NCBI GenBank assembly: GCA_031285565.1
Contig: JAITVY010000058.1
Span: 1 to 64,000 of the forward strand
Source of the DNA: Tannerella sp.
GTDB taxonomy: Bacteria; Bacteroidota; Bacteroidia; Bacteroidales; Tannerellaceae
Direction: 5' to 3'
DNA length: 64,000 bases
Part shown: positions 54,238 through 63,077 of the stretch, in pieces
Numbering within the stretch: the stretch's first letter is position 1
How the letters are laid out: every line of letters starts with the position of its first letter
Program-made: the position numbers and the translations under genes
The notes under the pieces: generated by a model
Told to the model about the DNA's origin: nothing
What the model saw: only the letters and a program-made list of their open reading frames with translations
Databases searched by the model: none

Positions 54238-56454
54238 ATGAAAACAAACTTTATTATCATATCTATACTACTTTCCGGATATATATTATCCGGATGCGGA
54301 AATAAGAGCGAACAGCAGAATGAAATCGTAACAAAGAAAGAAAAAACAGTATTTCAGACCTCACGCGAATGGCGTCCTACCATAGACAACCGGGGAGATG
54401 TAGCGATTATCTATGGCGTAGGTGGAAATCCAAGCGATAAATCCAAACGTATGCCTTTCGAAGAGCGCGTCAGGTCGTGGCAGGAACGCGGCTATACGAC
54501 TCATTTTATGACCGGAATCGCATGGGGCTCATATCAGGATTACTTTACCGGCGAATGGGACGGCAAATGGCATCTTGATGAAGGGCAGGTGGAACAGGAA
54601 GGAGACACGATCTGGCATGGACGCATGGTTCCGTATATTGTTCCTTCCAAAAACTTCCTGGCTTATCTGAAAGAAAAACATGTCAAACGGGTTATTGACG
54701 CCGGAATAGATGCCATCTATATGGAAGAGCCTGAATTCTGGGCGCGTGCAGGCTATAGTGAAGCTTTTAAGAACGAATGGCAGGAATATTATGGCTTTCC
54801 ATGGCGTCCGCAACATGAATCACCGGAAAACACCTGGTTGTCAAACAAACTAAAATATGTTTTATATTACCGTGCCATTGAAGAGGTATTTACTTATGCC
54901 AAGGAATACGGAAAAAGTAAAGGGATGGATGTTCGTTGTTATGTTCCGACCCATTCATTGGTAAACTACTCCCAATGGAGTATCGTAAGCCCGGAGGCCA
55001 GCCTGGCATCCTTACCCTGTGTGGACGGATATATTGCACAGGTATGGACAGGCACATCAAGGGAACCCAATTACTATCAGGGAGTCTGTAAAGAACGTGT
55101 ATTTGAAACAGCCTTTCTGGAATACGGATGCATGGAATCCATGACGGCTCCGACAGGACGTAAGATGTTCTTCCTCACCGACCCTATAGAAGACTGGCCC
55201 CGTGATTGGGAAGACTACCGCCGGAATTATCAGGCAACGTTCACTGCTCAATTACTTTATCCGGGTATTGACAACTACGAGATCATGCCCTGGCCGGAAA
55301 GGATTTACGAGGGACTCTACAGCGTATCGGCCGGCAGTAGTGAAAAGGCACGTATACCACGCGATTATGCCACACAAATGCATGTAATGATCAATACGCT
55401 TAACGACATGCCTTTGTCAGACAATAAAGTGAATGGCTCACATGGTATAAGTGTTTTGATGGGTAACTCTTTAATGTTTCAACGCCTGCCTGTACACGAC
55501 GGCTATGACGATCCTCAACTCAGTAATTTTTACGGGCATGTGCTTCCGTTCCTGAAAAGAGGCGTGCCTGTCCATATCGTTCATATTGAAAATCTTCCGT
55601 ATAAAAATACTTTGGCCGACACAAAAATACTTTTGATGACTTATTCCAATATGAAACCTCTTGAAAAAGAAGCTCACGAGTATCTCGCAGACTGGGTAAA
55701 AAAAGGAGGTATACTTGTATACAACGGAAGCGATAAAGATCCTTTTCAGCATGTTTCCGAATGGTGGAACCAAAATGGAAACCAATACCCTACTGCTTCA
55801 GCTCATCTGTTTGAATTACTCGGGTTAAAGCAACATCCGGAGGAAGGAGAATACAAGGTTGGAAACGGTACGATATGTGTTATTCGCCACGATCCGAAAG
55901 AATTTGTACTAACTCCTGATTCGGAGACGAAGCTTCTTGAAAAAATTTCAGCCTTGTATGAAAAGATAGACGGAGAAAAACTCATATTCAAAAATAATTT
56001 TTATCTCCGCCGCGGACCGTATGAGCTGATTTCTGTACTGGACGAAAGTATTTATGACAACCCATTTGTTATCAACGGGCTTTTTATAGATCTTTTCGAT
56101 CCGGCACTCCCTGTATTGAAACAAAAAACAGTTATGCCCGGCAATCAGTCCCTATTATACAATATAGAAAGCATAGTCGATAAAAAGAAACCTTGTGTCC
56201 TGGCTACCGGAGCACGTATAAGTGATGAAATACATTCCGGTAACAGCTATTCTTTTATAGCAAAAAGCCCGGTTGAAACAACAAATGTGATGCGTATATC
56301 CGTACCCGGAAAGCCGAAAGAATGTACCACTTCATACAATGATAAAACTATTTCGTATCCTATTCCCGAATGGGAATGGGATGATACGAGTCATACCGTT
56401 TTAATGCATTTTGAAAATCATCCGGATGGTGTTACCGTAAAAATAAAATATTAA
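54238..56454 (+). CDS. Unclassified TIM-barrel glycosidase-like lipoprotein
   Basis: This is a 738-residue lipoprotein from ATG 54238 (lipobox ILSGC, Cys20). The promoter position rules out the in-frame ATG at 54175. The N-terminal domain looks like a (beta/alpha)8 hydrolase: GDVAIIYGVGG, GYTTHFMTGIAWGSYQDYF, DAGIDAIYMEEPEFWARAGY (acidic cluster E163, E164, E166), DVRCYVPTHSL and GIDNYEIMPWPERIY. Near 445-505 there is a Rossmann-like segment (TKILLMTYSNMKPLEKEAHEYLADWVKKGGILVY), as in the second domain of GH42-like beta-galactosidases. The C-terminal part is beta-rich. I cannot assign a GH family. It has its own promoter and inverted repeat after PUL C's terminator, so it may be co-regulated with, but not co-transcribed with, the PUL. 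Confidence 0.7.
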   Translation: MKTNFIIISILLSGYILSGCGNKSEQQNEIVTKKEKTVFQTSREWRPTIDNRGDVAIIYGVGGNPSDKSKRMPFEERVRSWQERGYTTHFMTGIAWGSYQDYFTGEWDGKWHLDEGQVEQEGDTIWHGRMVPYIVPSKNFLAYLKEKHVKRVIDAGIDAIYMEEPEFWARAGYSEAFKNEWQEYYGFPWRPQHESPENTWLSNKLKYVLYYRAIEEVFTYAKEYGKSKGMDVRCYVPTHSLVNYSQWSIVSPEASLASLPCVDGYIAQVWTGTSREPNYYQGVCKERVFETAFLEYGCMESMTAPTGRKMFFLTDPIEDWPRDWEDYRRNYQATFTAQLLYPGIDNYEIMPWPERIYEGLYSVSAGSSEKARIPRDYATQMHVMINTLNDMPLSDNKVNGSHGISVLMGNSLMFQRLPVHDGYDDPQLSNFYGHVLPFLKRGVPVHIVHIENLPYKNTLADTKILLMTYSNMKPLEKEAHEYLADWVKKGGILVYNGSDKDPFQHVSEWWNQNGNQYPTASAHLFELLGLKQHPEEGEYKVGNGTICVIRHDPKEFVLTPDSETKLLEKISALYEKIDGEKLIFKNNFYLRRGPYELISVLDESIYDNPFVINGLFIDLFDPALPVLKQKTVMPGNQSLLYNIESIVDKKKPCVLATGARISDEIHSGNSYSFIAKSPVETTNVMRISVPGKPKECTTSYNDKTISYPIPEWEWDDTSHTVLMHFENHPDGVTVKIKY

Positions 56455-56461
56455 GAATCTC

Positions 56462-56508
56462 AATAGCCCATGCGAAATAAAACAAAAAACAGCATGGGCT
56501 ATTACTTT
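56462..56508. terminator. Bidirectional terminator between convergent genes
   Basis: A perfect 12-bp stem (56462-56473 with 56492-56503) lies between the TIM-barrel gene (plus) and the small lipoprotein gene (minus). The plus side runs into a T-rich tail. Confidence 0.75.
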
Positions 56509-56509
56509 T

Positions 56510-57106
56510 TCAGTCCTTCCTGCTGGAAACAGAATAGTTAACAAGACTTCTGACCTTTCCACCTTCCGGAATCTTATCCACTACAATTCCAGATACATAA
56601 ACAAAAACAGGTATTTCATTCCATTCATTGCCATAATATGAATGATGTCGAATATAGTAATAATCATAATTTTCATATTCCTCTAATAAATATGAATTTC
56701 TCGCCGCATATTCACTTGTATAAAAATAAGAATTCATTTCAATACAATCTTCGGGGTCAAACGATTGAATAAAGTTCGATAATAACAATGTATATTTTGA
56801 GAAATCCACCGAAGTATATTCGGGATACTTCTTCCGGAAACCTTTATCATAAAGATTTTCTATTTCACTTAAGCAGTTCTCCAAATCAGCCTCTGACTGA
56901 ATCACAATAGCCTCTCTATTCCTCAGAATCTCCAATATAGCTTCTTTGTTCGTAGTATCAATGTCGCTCAATGAATAACTGCATAAAGGCAATTCCGAAC
57001 TAATGGGAAGGCGATAATTAATGGTATCACTCTCATTATTGCAGGAAAAAAATAGAACACCTGCAAATAATAATTGCACTAAAATAACAAAGGGTTTCTT
57101 TTTCAT
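56510..57106 (-). CDS. Small lipoprotein, paralog 1
   Basis: This is a 198-residue lipoprotein (lipobox LFFSC, Cys22) of unknown function. It is clearly related to the next minus-strand gene. Shared segments are SSELPLCSYSL versus RSELPLYSYTI, VIQSEADL versus IIQSEEEL, PEYTSVDFSKYTLLL versus PEYTTFNFLKHTVIL, and SGIVVDKIP in both. The mature part is acidic and rich in Tyr (ENYDYYYIRHHSYYGNEW). I recognise no catalytic motif. The downstream terminator is shared with the convergent gene. A secreted binding or surface protein is plausible, but nothing in the context decides its role. Confidence 0.7.
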   Translation of the reverse strand: MKKKPFVILVQLLFAGVLFFSCNNESDTINYRLPISSELPLCSYSLSDIDTTNKEAILEILRNREAIVIQSEADLENCLSEIENLYDKGFRKKYPEYTSVDFSKYTLLLSNFIQSFDPEDCIEMNSYFYTSEYAARNSYLLEEYENYDYYYIRHHSYYGNEWNEIPVFVYVSGIVVDKIPEGGKVRSLVNYSVSSRKD

Positions 57107-57248
57107 AAGATATTTATTTTTTACATTAAGGATGTATAGAATGAGTCTGTCGAGTGATTAACGGTTAGTGGTAAGCGGTTAATTAATCACTAATCATTAA
57201 CCATTAGTTTACATGCTTCGTTTTATATCATTTATGGTTTATAAAAAA

Positions 57249-57827
57249 TCAGTCATCCCACCCATCTGAAACAGTAAAGTTAATAACCCCCATTACCTTT
57301 TTATCGTTTGGTATTTTATCCACAACAATTCCCGAAAGAGAAATGAAAATACCATCATCATCTAAATGATGGGCCTTAAACGAACAAATCTGGGAATAAT
57401 AATAAGAATAGCCCTCAGATTTAAATTGATCCGACAAATAATCTTTTGAAAAAAAATAAGATTCAGTTTCTCTCAACTTACTAGGATGATACCCATGAAA
57501 AAAGAACTTTAAGATTACGGTATGCTTCAAAAAATTAAAAGTAGTATATTCAGGAAGTGTTCTAAGAGGATTAGTACCTAAAAGTTCATCCACTTTATCA
57601 AAAAAAGCCTGCAATTCCTCCTCTGACTGAATGATAAAAGGATCGGCAGTAACCAACTCTTCAATATTATCTATTTTACCCTCAAACTTCTCACTGTCTA
57701 TGGTATAACTATATAAAGGCAATTCCGAGCGGATTGGCAATACATGATCAGCGACTTCACTCTTATTACAAGAAACAAAAAGTATATCTGCAATAAGTAA
57801 TAATATAAGAACTAAATAATTTTTCAT
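57249..57827 (-). CDS. Small lipoprotein, paralog 2
   Basis: This is a 192-residue lipoprotein (lipobox LFVSC, Cys20), the upstream member of the tandem pair. It keeps the shared blocks of its neighbour but diverges in the middle (LLGTNPLRTLPEYTTF, SYYYSQICSFKAHHLDDDGIF). The 142-base gap between the genes holds AT-rich short repeats built on TTAAxxATTA, without an obvious promoter. The pair probably arose by duplication followed by divergence. It has no recognised domain, and the dapF gene is divergent from it. Confidence 0.7.
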   Translation of the reverse strand: MKNYLVLILLLIADILFVSCNKSEVADHVLPIRSELPLYSYTIDSEKFEGKIDNIEELVTADPFIIQSEEELQAFFDKVDELLGTNPLRTLPEYTTFNFLKHTVILKFFFHGYHPSKLRETESYFFSKDYLSDQFKSEGYSYYYSQICSFKAHHLDDDGIFISLSGIVVDKIPNDKKVMGVINFTVSDGWDD

Positions 57828-58021
57828 TTATACATGTTATTTATGGTTTTCTAAATAACGGGCAATACACTTTTTTAGTATGATAAATTATCCCTAAATG
57901 CTTCATCTTTCAATTTATAACAAAATTGCAGCATATCATAACAGATTACCACTATACAGCCGCAAAAAACAGACAAATATTCATATTCGTGAAAATAAAA
58001 ATCATTTTGAAATTAATTTCT

Positions 58022-58052
58022 TTTGTTTTTATTTCAAAATGTCATACATTTG
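58022..58052 (+). promoter_or_regulatory. Complete Bacteroidota promoter of dapF
   Basis: A -33 TTTG at 58022-58025 and a -7 TACATTTG at 58045-58052 are separated by 19 bases, the canonical arrangement. The transcript would start near 58059, so the ATG at 58093 is the dapF start rather than the in-frame codon at 57898. Confidence 0.75.
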
Positions 58053-58092
58053 CATCGAAACAAATCAAAAAGACATAAATAACACGACAAAT

Positions 58093-58914
58093 ATGGCCAA
58101 TCAGATAAAATTCCACAAAATGCATGGTGCCGGAAATGATTACATTTATGTAAACACTATGATTTATCCCATATCAAATCCGGAAAATTTTGCCATTCGG
58201 TGGAGTAAGTTTCACACTGGAATCGGATCAGATGGCTTAGTCCTGATCGGCGCTTCGAATAAAGCTGATTTTAGCATGCGTATTTTCAATGCCGATGGTT
58301 CGGAAGCGCTGATGTGCGGAAATGCCAGCCGATGTATTGGTAAATATGTATATGACCTGGGATTAACATCTAAAAAAGAGATTGCTCTTGAGACGCTATC
58401 CGGTATAAAAAGGCTGAATCTGCATGTTGTTAACAATAAAGTGGAAACGGTTAGTGTTGACATGGGTGAACCGGAAACGAGAGAAAAGCTAACAGAAATA
58501 GAAATTGACGGAATGAAAATCAAGGGAACCATCGTTTCAATGGGCAATCCGCATTTCGTCATCTTTACCGAAGATGCACATTCCGTCAATTTGCCTACTA
58601 TTGGTCCGTTAATCGAACATCACCCGGTTTTTCCAGACCGGACAAATGTTGAGTTCGCCCAAACACTTTCCCGGAATGAAATACGTATGAGGGTCTGGGA
58701 AAGAGGATCAGGAATAACACAAGCATGCGGGACAGGAGCTTGTGCTACATTGGTTGCCGGTGTTCAGACCGGAAAAACAGACCGGAAAGCTTCTGTCGAA
58801 ATGGATGGAGGAATACTCATCATTGAATGGGACGAAACAACCAATAAGGTATGGATGACCGGTGAAGCGGTAATGGTATATGAAGGGTTTTTAGAATTGA
58901 CAATGGAGAATTAA
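58093..58914 (+). CDS. dapF: Diaminopimelate epimerase
   Basis: This enzyme converts LL- to meso-diaminopimelate for peptidoglycan and lysine, without cofactors, by a two-cysteine mechanism. Both cysteines are present: C75 in [10 protein letters not shown] and C212 in [11 protein letters not shown]. The start [20 protein letters not shown] is typical. An in-frame extension back to 57898 is excluded by the promoter at 58022-58052. The protein is 273 residues, the usual length. It is followed 39 bases later by dapL, which makes the LL-isomer that this enzyme uses, so the two form one pathway operon. Confidence 0.97.
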   Translation: MANQIKFHKMHGAGNDYIYVNTMIYPISNPENFAIRWSKFHTGIGSDGLVLIGASNKADFSMRIFNADGSEALMCGNASRCIGKYVYDLGLTSKKEIALETLSGIKRLNLHVVNNKVETVSVDMGEPETREKLTEIEIDGMKIKGTIVSMGNPHFVIFTEDAHSVNLPTIGPLIEHHPVFPDRTNVEFAQTLSRNEIRMRVWERGSGITQACGTGACATLVAGVQTGKTDRKASVEMDGGILIIEWDETTNKVWMTGEAVMVYEGFLELTMEN

Positions 58915-58953
58915 AGAAAACAAACATAACTAAATAGTTTAACGATTAAACAA

Positions 58954-60183
58954 ATGGCGCTTATTAACGAACATTTTCTGAAGTTACCCGGCAGTTATCT
59001 TTTTTCGGATATTGCCAAAAAAGTACAAACATTTAAAATTACGCATCCGAAAGCTGATGTAATCAGCCTGGGCATTGGTGATGTAACCCGTCCATTACCA
59101 CAGGCCGTACGTGACGCTATGCATAAAGCCGTAGACGAAATGGGAAGTATGGATACGTTCCGCGGTTACGGACCTGAACAAGGCTATTCTTTTCTGTCGG
59201 AAGCGATTATCAAACACGATTATGCACCAAGAGGCGTATCACTGGATAGCAGTGAAATTTTCATAAACGACGGAGCAAAAAGTGATACAGGAAATATGGG
59301 TGATATTCTTCGTCATGATAATTGTGTAGGCGTTACGGATCCTATCTATCCCGTATATATAGATTCTAATGTGATGGGAGGTCGCACCGGCGTATTGGAA
59401 GAAGGAAAATGGAGTAATATCGTATATATACCCTGCACGGAAGAAAACAATTTCGTACCTGAAATTCCTGCACGACGTATGGATATACTTTATTTATGCT
59501 ACCCCAATAATCCAACGGGAGCATCGATAACAAAAGATGCATTGAAAATGTGGGTGGAATACGCTATAAAGAACAATGTACTAATACTTTATGATGGTGC
59601 ATACGAGGCGTTTATACAGGATTCTGATATTCCACATTCTATTTATGAAATCAAAGGAGCTAAAAAAGTGGCTATTGAATTCCGTAGTTATTCAAAGACG
59701 GCCGGTTTTACCGGTGTGCGATGTGGATACACAGTAGTACCTAAAGAATTAATGGGGTTCACCCTGAGTGGTGAAAAAGTATCATTGAATCAATTATGGA
59801 ATCGTCGCCAATCTACGAAATTCAATGGTACCAGTTACATCACTCAACGTGGAGCTGAAGCAACATACAGTCCTGAAGGGAAAATACAGGTAAAGGAAAT
59901 AATAGATTATTATATGAACAATGCAAAAATCATGAAACAGGGTCTCGAATCTGTAGGTTTAAAAGTATATGGCGGAGAAAATGCACCTTATTTATGGTTA
60001 AAAATGCCCAATGGCATATCATCCTGGAAATTCTTCGATCAATTGCTTTATGGGGCAAATGTTGTCGGTACGCCCGGAGTTGGTTTTGGACCAAGTGGAG
60101 AAGGATATTTCCGGTTAACTGCTTTCGGTACATACGAAAATTGTATCACAGCAATGGAACGAATACATAATTGGTTAAAATAG
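58954..60183 (+). CDS. dapL: LL-diaminopimelate aminotransferase
   Basis: This is a PLP-dependent aminotransferase that makes LL-diaminopimelate directly from tetrahydrodipicolinate and glutamate, bypassing the acylated DapD/DapC/DapE route. It is 409 residues with the family start [24 protein letters not shown], the substrate loop [10 protein letters not shown], the cofactor-contacting YPNNPTGA and DGAYEAFI, and the Schiff-base lysine K248 in [16 protein letters not shown]. It is downstream of dapF in the same transcript. DapL is common in Bacteroidota and supports the taxonomic call. Confidence 0.97.
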   Translation: MALINEHFLKLPGSYLFSDIAKKVQTFKITHPKADVISLGIGDVTRPLPQAVRDAMHKAVDEMGSMDTFRGYGPEQGYSFLSEAIIKHDYAPRGVSLDSSEIFINDGAKSDTGNMGDILRHDNCVGVTDPIYPVYIDSNVMGGRTGVLEEGKWSNIVYIPCTEENNFVPEIPARRMDILYLCYPNNPTGASITKDALKMWVEYAIKNNVLILYDGAYEAFIQDSDIPHSIYEIKGAKKVAIEFRSYSKTAGFTGVRCGYTVVPKELMGFTLSGEKVSLNQLWNRRQSTKFNGTSYITQRGAEATYSPEGKIQVKEIIDYYMNNAKIMKQGLESVGLKVYGGENAPYLWLKMPNGISSWKFFDQLLYGANVVGTPGVGFGPSGEGYFRLTAFGTYENCITAMERIHNWLK

Positions 60184-60217
60184 ATTGAAAATAGGTTTTT
60201 ATAGGTATTAGTTTTTT

Positions 60218-60242
60218 ATACTATTGAAGCGCGCAATAGTAT
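60218..60242. other. Perfect 9-bp hairpin after dapL
   Basis: ATACTATTG (60218-60226) pairs with CAATAGTAT (60234-60242) around a 7-nt loop. It lies between dapL and the nitrogen locus. No T run follows on the plus strand, so it is a weak terminator or a binding site. Confidence 0.5.
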
Positions 60243-60252
60243 GGGTTTATTA

Positions 60253-60268
60253 CAAAAGAGCTCTTTTG
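60253..60268. promoter_or_regulatory. 16-bp perfect palindrome upstream of nitrogen genes
   Basis: CAAAAGAGCTCTTTTG is an exact 16-bp palindrome, 30 bases before the start of the outer-membrane protein gene that heads the glnK-amt block. It has the form of an operator for a dimeric regulator. Confidence 0.5.
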
Positions 60269-60298
60269 ATTTTTCTAATTTTATAAAGATAAATCAAA

Positions 60299-61000
60299 AT
60301 GAAAAAGAACAATTGTATTACAAAAGGATGTTTAGGTTTAATGATCACTTGTATGTTAGTTCATCTAAATAAGGCAAATGCGCAGGAAACAATTGAGGTT
60401 TCCGTAGGGGGAGATCTAGTCAGCAGTTACATCTGGCGTGGTCAGGACTGTGCCGGAGTCAGTATCCAACCCGATATATCCCTTTCATTAAAAGGGTTTT
60501 CATTAACAGCTTGGGGATCGGTCGGGTTTGATAATGCAGATACAAAAGAGTTTGATTTTATATTGGGCTACGGGATTGGCGGATTTAGTATTGCATTGAC
60601 CGATTATTGGTTTGACACCCACCGTTACTTTGATTACTCGGCGCATACGACGTCACACATGTTCGAAGCAACAGTAGGTTACGATTTCGGTCCGTTAGCA
60701 TTGCAATGGAACACGTATTTTGCCGGAGGGGATTATACGAAAGAAAACGGAGACAGGGGTTATTCTACCTATATCGAAGCCAGCGCCCCATTTGCATTGG
60801 GTGGGATTGACTTCAATGCCGAAATAGGATGTACTCCGTGGGAAGGACTTTATTCGGATAAATTTAATGTTGTAAATATCGGTTTAAAAGCAGGTAAAGA
60901 AATAAAAATAACCGACACATTCAATCTTCCGGTATTTGCAAAAATGACTTTCAATCCTTATACAGACAATGCTTATTTTGTATTTGGGGTCAGTTTATAA
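60299..61000 (+). CDS. Outer-membrane beta-barrel protein of nitrogen locus
   Basis: This is a 233-residue exported protein (signal peptide ending NANAQ) made of alternating short strands with aromatic belts (VSVGGDLVSSYIWRGQDCAG, LSLKGFSLTAWGSVGFDN, GYDFGPLALQWNTYF) and a C-terminal Phe-containing strand (AYFVFGVSL). It resembles the TorF/Gcw_chp type of small putative porins. It lies 33 bases before the P-II gene, and this link to nitrogen genes suggests a channel for ammonium or small nitrogen compounds, or an envelope partner of the transporter. It is not a member of any family I can name firmly. Confidence 0.7.
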   Translation: MKKNNCITKGCLGLMITCMLVHLNKANAQETIEVSVGGDLVSSYIWRGQDCAGVSIQPDISLSLKGFSLTAWGSVGFDNADTKEFDFILGYGIGGFSIALTDYWFDTHRYFDYSAHTTSHMFEATVGYDFGPLALQWNTYFAGGDYTKENGDRGYSTYIEASAPFALGGIDFNAEIGCTPWEGLYSDKFNVVNIGLKAGKEIKITDTFNLPVFAKMTFNPYTDNAYFVFGVSL

Positions 61001-61033
61001 AAAAACGATTTGTTAACGAACAATATATAAGTA

Positions 61034-61390
61034 ATGAAAAAAATAGAAGCTATTATACGCCGGACAAAATTTGAAGATGTAAAAGATGCTCTTCTTGAAG
61101 CTGATATTGAATGGTTTTCATACTACGATGTCAGGGGAGTTGGAAAATCTCGCCAGGGAAGGATCTACAGGGGTGTCGTATATGATACAAGCTATATAGA
61201 ACGTATCCTGGTTTCCATTGTTGTACGTGATAAAAATACGGAAAAGACTGTTCAGGCAATCCTCAAAGCTGCGCAGACAGGCGAAATCGGAGATGGCAGG
61301 ATATTTATCATCCCGATTGAAGATGCAATACGCATCCGTACAGGAGAACGGGGAGATATTGCACTGTATAATGCAGAGCATGAAGAATAG
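61034..61390 (+). CDS. glnK: P-II nitrogen regulatory protein
   Basis: This is a trimeric signal protein that reads 2-oxoglutarate, ATP and ADP levels and blocks the ammonium channel when nitrogen is ample. It is 118 residues with the family start MKKIEAIIRRTKFEDVKDAL. The T-loop carries Tyr at 45 and 50 (QGRIYRGVVYDTSY), one of which corresponds to the modified Tyr51 of GlnB. A BC loop TGEIGDGRIFIIPIEDAIRIRTGERG completes the signature. It lies 140 bases before the transporter gene, the usual GlnK-AmtB arrangement. Whether it is uridylylated here cannot be seen. Confidence 0.95.
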   Translation: MKKIEAIIRRTKFEDVKDALLEADIEWFSYYDVRGVGKSRQGRIYRGVVYDTSYIERILVSIVVRDKNTEKTVQAILKAAQTGEIGDGRIFIIPIEDAIRIRTGERGDIALYNAEHEE

Positions 61391-61530
61391 GCCAATATGA
61401 GTGGTTAATGATTAATTGTTAATGGTTAGTGAATTCAGTATACTCAACGGATTCAATTATTCAGTTACTCAATCATTCGGTTATTCAATCTTCAAACTAG
61501 TTAATTACAACAATAAAAAACGAGTTATAA
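61391..61530. repeat. Short tandem repeats between glnK and amt
   Basis: Two 16-bp units lie at 61459-61474 and 61475-61490 (ATTCAGTTACTCAATC, ATTCGGTTATTCAATC), with a related shorter block before them. Upstream is a TTAAT/GTTAA-rich stretch. I see no promoter element. Confidence 0.6.
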
Positions 61531-62886
61531 ATGGATAAATATATATACACAATAAGAAAAGCGGCTATAAGTGCTATACTTTTAGGAGTTTTTATTTTTA
61601 GCGCTTTCCCGCAAGACACAAACGCTGCAACAGATGCGATTGCAGATTTAGCATTAAGCCTGGATACTGTCTGGATGCTTTTAGCTGCCATGCTGGTATT
61701 CTTCATGCAACCCGGATTTGCATTGGTAGAGGCTGGTTTTACACGAACAAAAAACACCGCAAATATTCTAATGAAAAATCTGCTTGATTTTTCACTCGGC
61801 TCATTACTCTTTGCTGCAATCGGTTTTGGAATCATGTTCGGTTCGGGAGGATTTATGGGTGCTCCCAATTTTTTCAACCTGAATTTTCTTGATTCCGAAC
61901 TTCCGATAGAAGGTTTTTTAGTTTTCCAAACCGTATTCTGTGCAACTGCAGCAACAATTGTATCCGGAGCAATGGCTGAACGCACTAAATTCTCGATGTA
62001 TTTAGCATATTCGATCCTTATCTGCGTTCTGATTTACCCGATATCCGGTCATTGGACCTGGGGTGGCGGATGGTTAATGAACGATGCAGCCGACAGTTTC
62101 ATTATGAAAACTTTTGGTACTGTATTTCATGACTTTGCCGGTTCAACAATCGTTCATTCGGTCGGAGGATGGGTAGCCCTCATAGGAGCGGCTATTGTCG
62201 GTCCTCGCATAGGTAAATATGGGAAAGATGGGAAGTCACGGGCAATTCCGGGTCACAATTTAACGTTAGCTTGCCTTGGAGTTTTCATACTTTGGTTTGG
62301 CTGGTTCGGGTTCAACCCCGGTTCGCAGTTAGCCGCCTCAGGCGAGGAAAACCGGATCGCTATATCCCATGTATTCCTGACAACTAACTTATCTGCCTGT
62401 GCAGGCGGTTTCTTTTCGCTGCTCACAGGATGGATAAAATACAAAAAGCCATCATTGTCTTTAACTTTAAACGGTGTTTTAGCCGGATTGGTTGGAATAA
62501 CCGCCGGATGTGACCTGGTTTCACCTATAGGCGCTATCATTATCGGTGCAATATGTGGTGTTATCATGGTGTTTGCAGTAGAGTTTATTGATAAAGTACT
62601 AAAAATCGATGATCCGGTAGGAGCTTCCAGCGTTCATGGTGTTTGCGGGTTTCTGGGAACCATATTGACAGGATTATTTGCCACAAGCGAGGGTCTGTTT
62701 TACGGAGCCGGAACCGGTTTTTTCTTTGCTCAATTATTTGGTGCCCTGGTGGTAAGTTGCTGGGCGCTTGGCATGGGATTCATCATATTCAAGGAATTAG
62801 ATATCGTACACGGATTAAGGGTTCCTCCACGTGTTGAGGAAGAAGGTCTGGATATTTATGAACACGGAGAAACAACATATAATTAA
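61531..62886 (+). CDS. amtB: Ammonium transporter
   Basis: This is an inner-membrane ammonium channel of the Amt/MEP family (451 residues) with a signal peptide (IFSAFPQ) and about 11 transmembrane helices. Family motifs are LDTVWMLLAAMLVFFMQPGFALVEAGFTRTKN, the pore histidines in FHDFAGSTIVHSVGGW and SSVHGVCGFLGT, and ACLGVFILWFGWFGFNPGSQ. The C-terminal tail (GLRVPPRVEEEGLDIYEHGE) is the part that P-II proteins bind. It follows glnK and precedes asnA, so imported ammonium would be used nearby for asparagine synthesis. Growth on low ammonium probably induces it. Confidence 0.96.
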   Translation: MDKYIYTIRKAAISAILLGVFIFSAFPQDTNAATDAIADLALSLDTVWMLLAAMLVFFMQPGFALVEAGFTRTKNTANILMKNLLDFSLGSLLFAAIGFGIMFGSGGFMGAPNFFNLNFLDSELPIEGFLVFQTVFCATAATIVSGAMAERTKFSMYLAYSILICVLIYPISGHWTWGGGWLMNDAADSFIMKTFGTVFHDFAGSTIVHSVGGWVALIGAAIVGPRIGKYGKDGKSRAIPGHNLTLACLGVFILWFGWFGFNPGSQLAASGEENRIAISHVFLTTNLSACAGGFFSLLTGWIKYKKPSLSLTLNGVLAGLVGITAGCDLVSPIGAIIIGAICGVIMVFAVEFIDKVLKIDDPVGASSVHGVCGFLGTILTGLFATSEGLFYGAGTGFFFAQLFGALVVSCWALGMGFIIFKELDIVHGLRVPPRVEEEGLDIYEHGETTYN

Positions 62887-62958
62887 GCATGAGGAATGGT
62901 ATTGATTTTTCACAAAATCAAGATGGTAAATAAAAAATACAGTGAGTTTTTTTTATTC

Positions 62959-63008
62959 TCGGAGGGGAATAGTACTTTTGTGTTGGGAAGTATAGCCCTC
63001 CCCTCCGA
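62959..63008. promoter_or_regulatory. Inverted repeat bracketing the asnA promoter
   Basis: TCGGAGGGGA (62959-62968) and TCCCCTCCGA (62999-63008) form an exact 10-bp inverted repeat. The 30 bases between contain the -7 element TACTTTTG. One arm would lie upstream of the start site and the other downstream. No T run follows, so it is not a standard terminator. Confidence 0.65.
62973..62980 (+). promoter_or_regulatory. -7 promoter element of asnA
   Basis: TACTTTTG matches TAnnTTTG. The start site would be near 62987, giving a leader of about 90 bases before the ATG at 63078. The element sits inside the loop of the inverted repeat at 62959-63008. Confidence 0.6.
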
Positions 63009-63077
63009 TTCCTTAATGACAGAATGACAATAAGAAAACAAACATAATATTAAAAATAACAACTAATTTCTAGCTAA

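Noticed and set aside
57898-58092. N-terminal extension of dapF
   Set aside because: A complete -33/-7 promoter lies at 58022-58052, inside the would-be extension. The family start is at 58093.
60218-60242. The dapL hairpin as a proven terminator
   Set aside because: The stem is perfect but no T run follows on the plus strand, so it is listed only as a hairpin.
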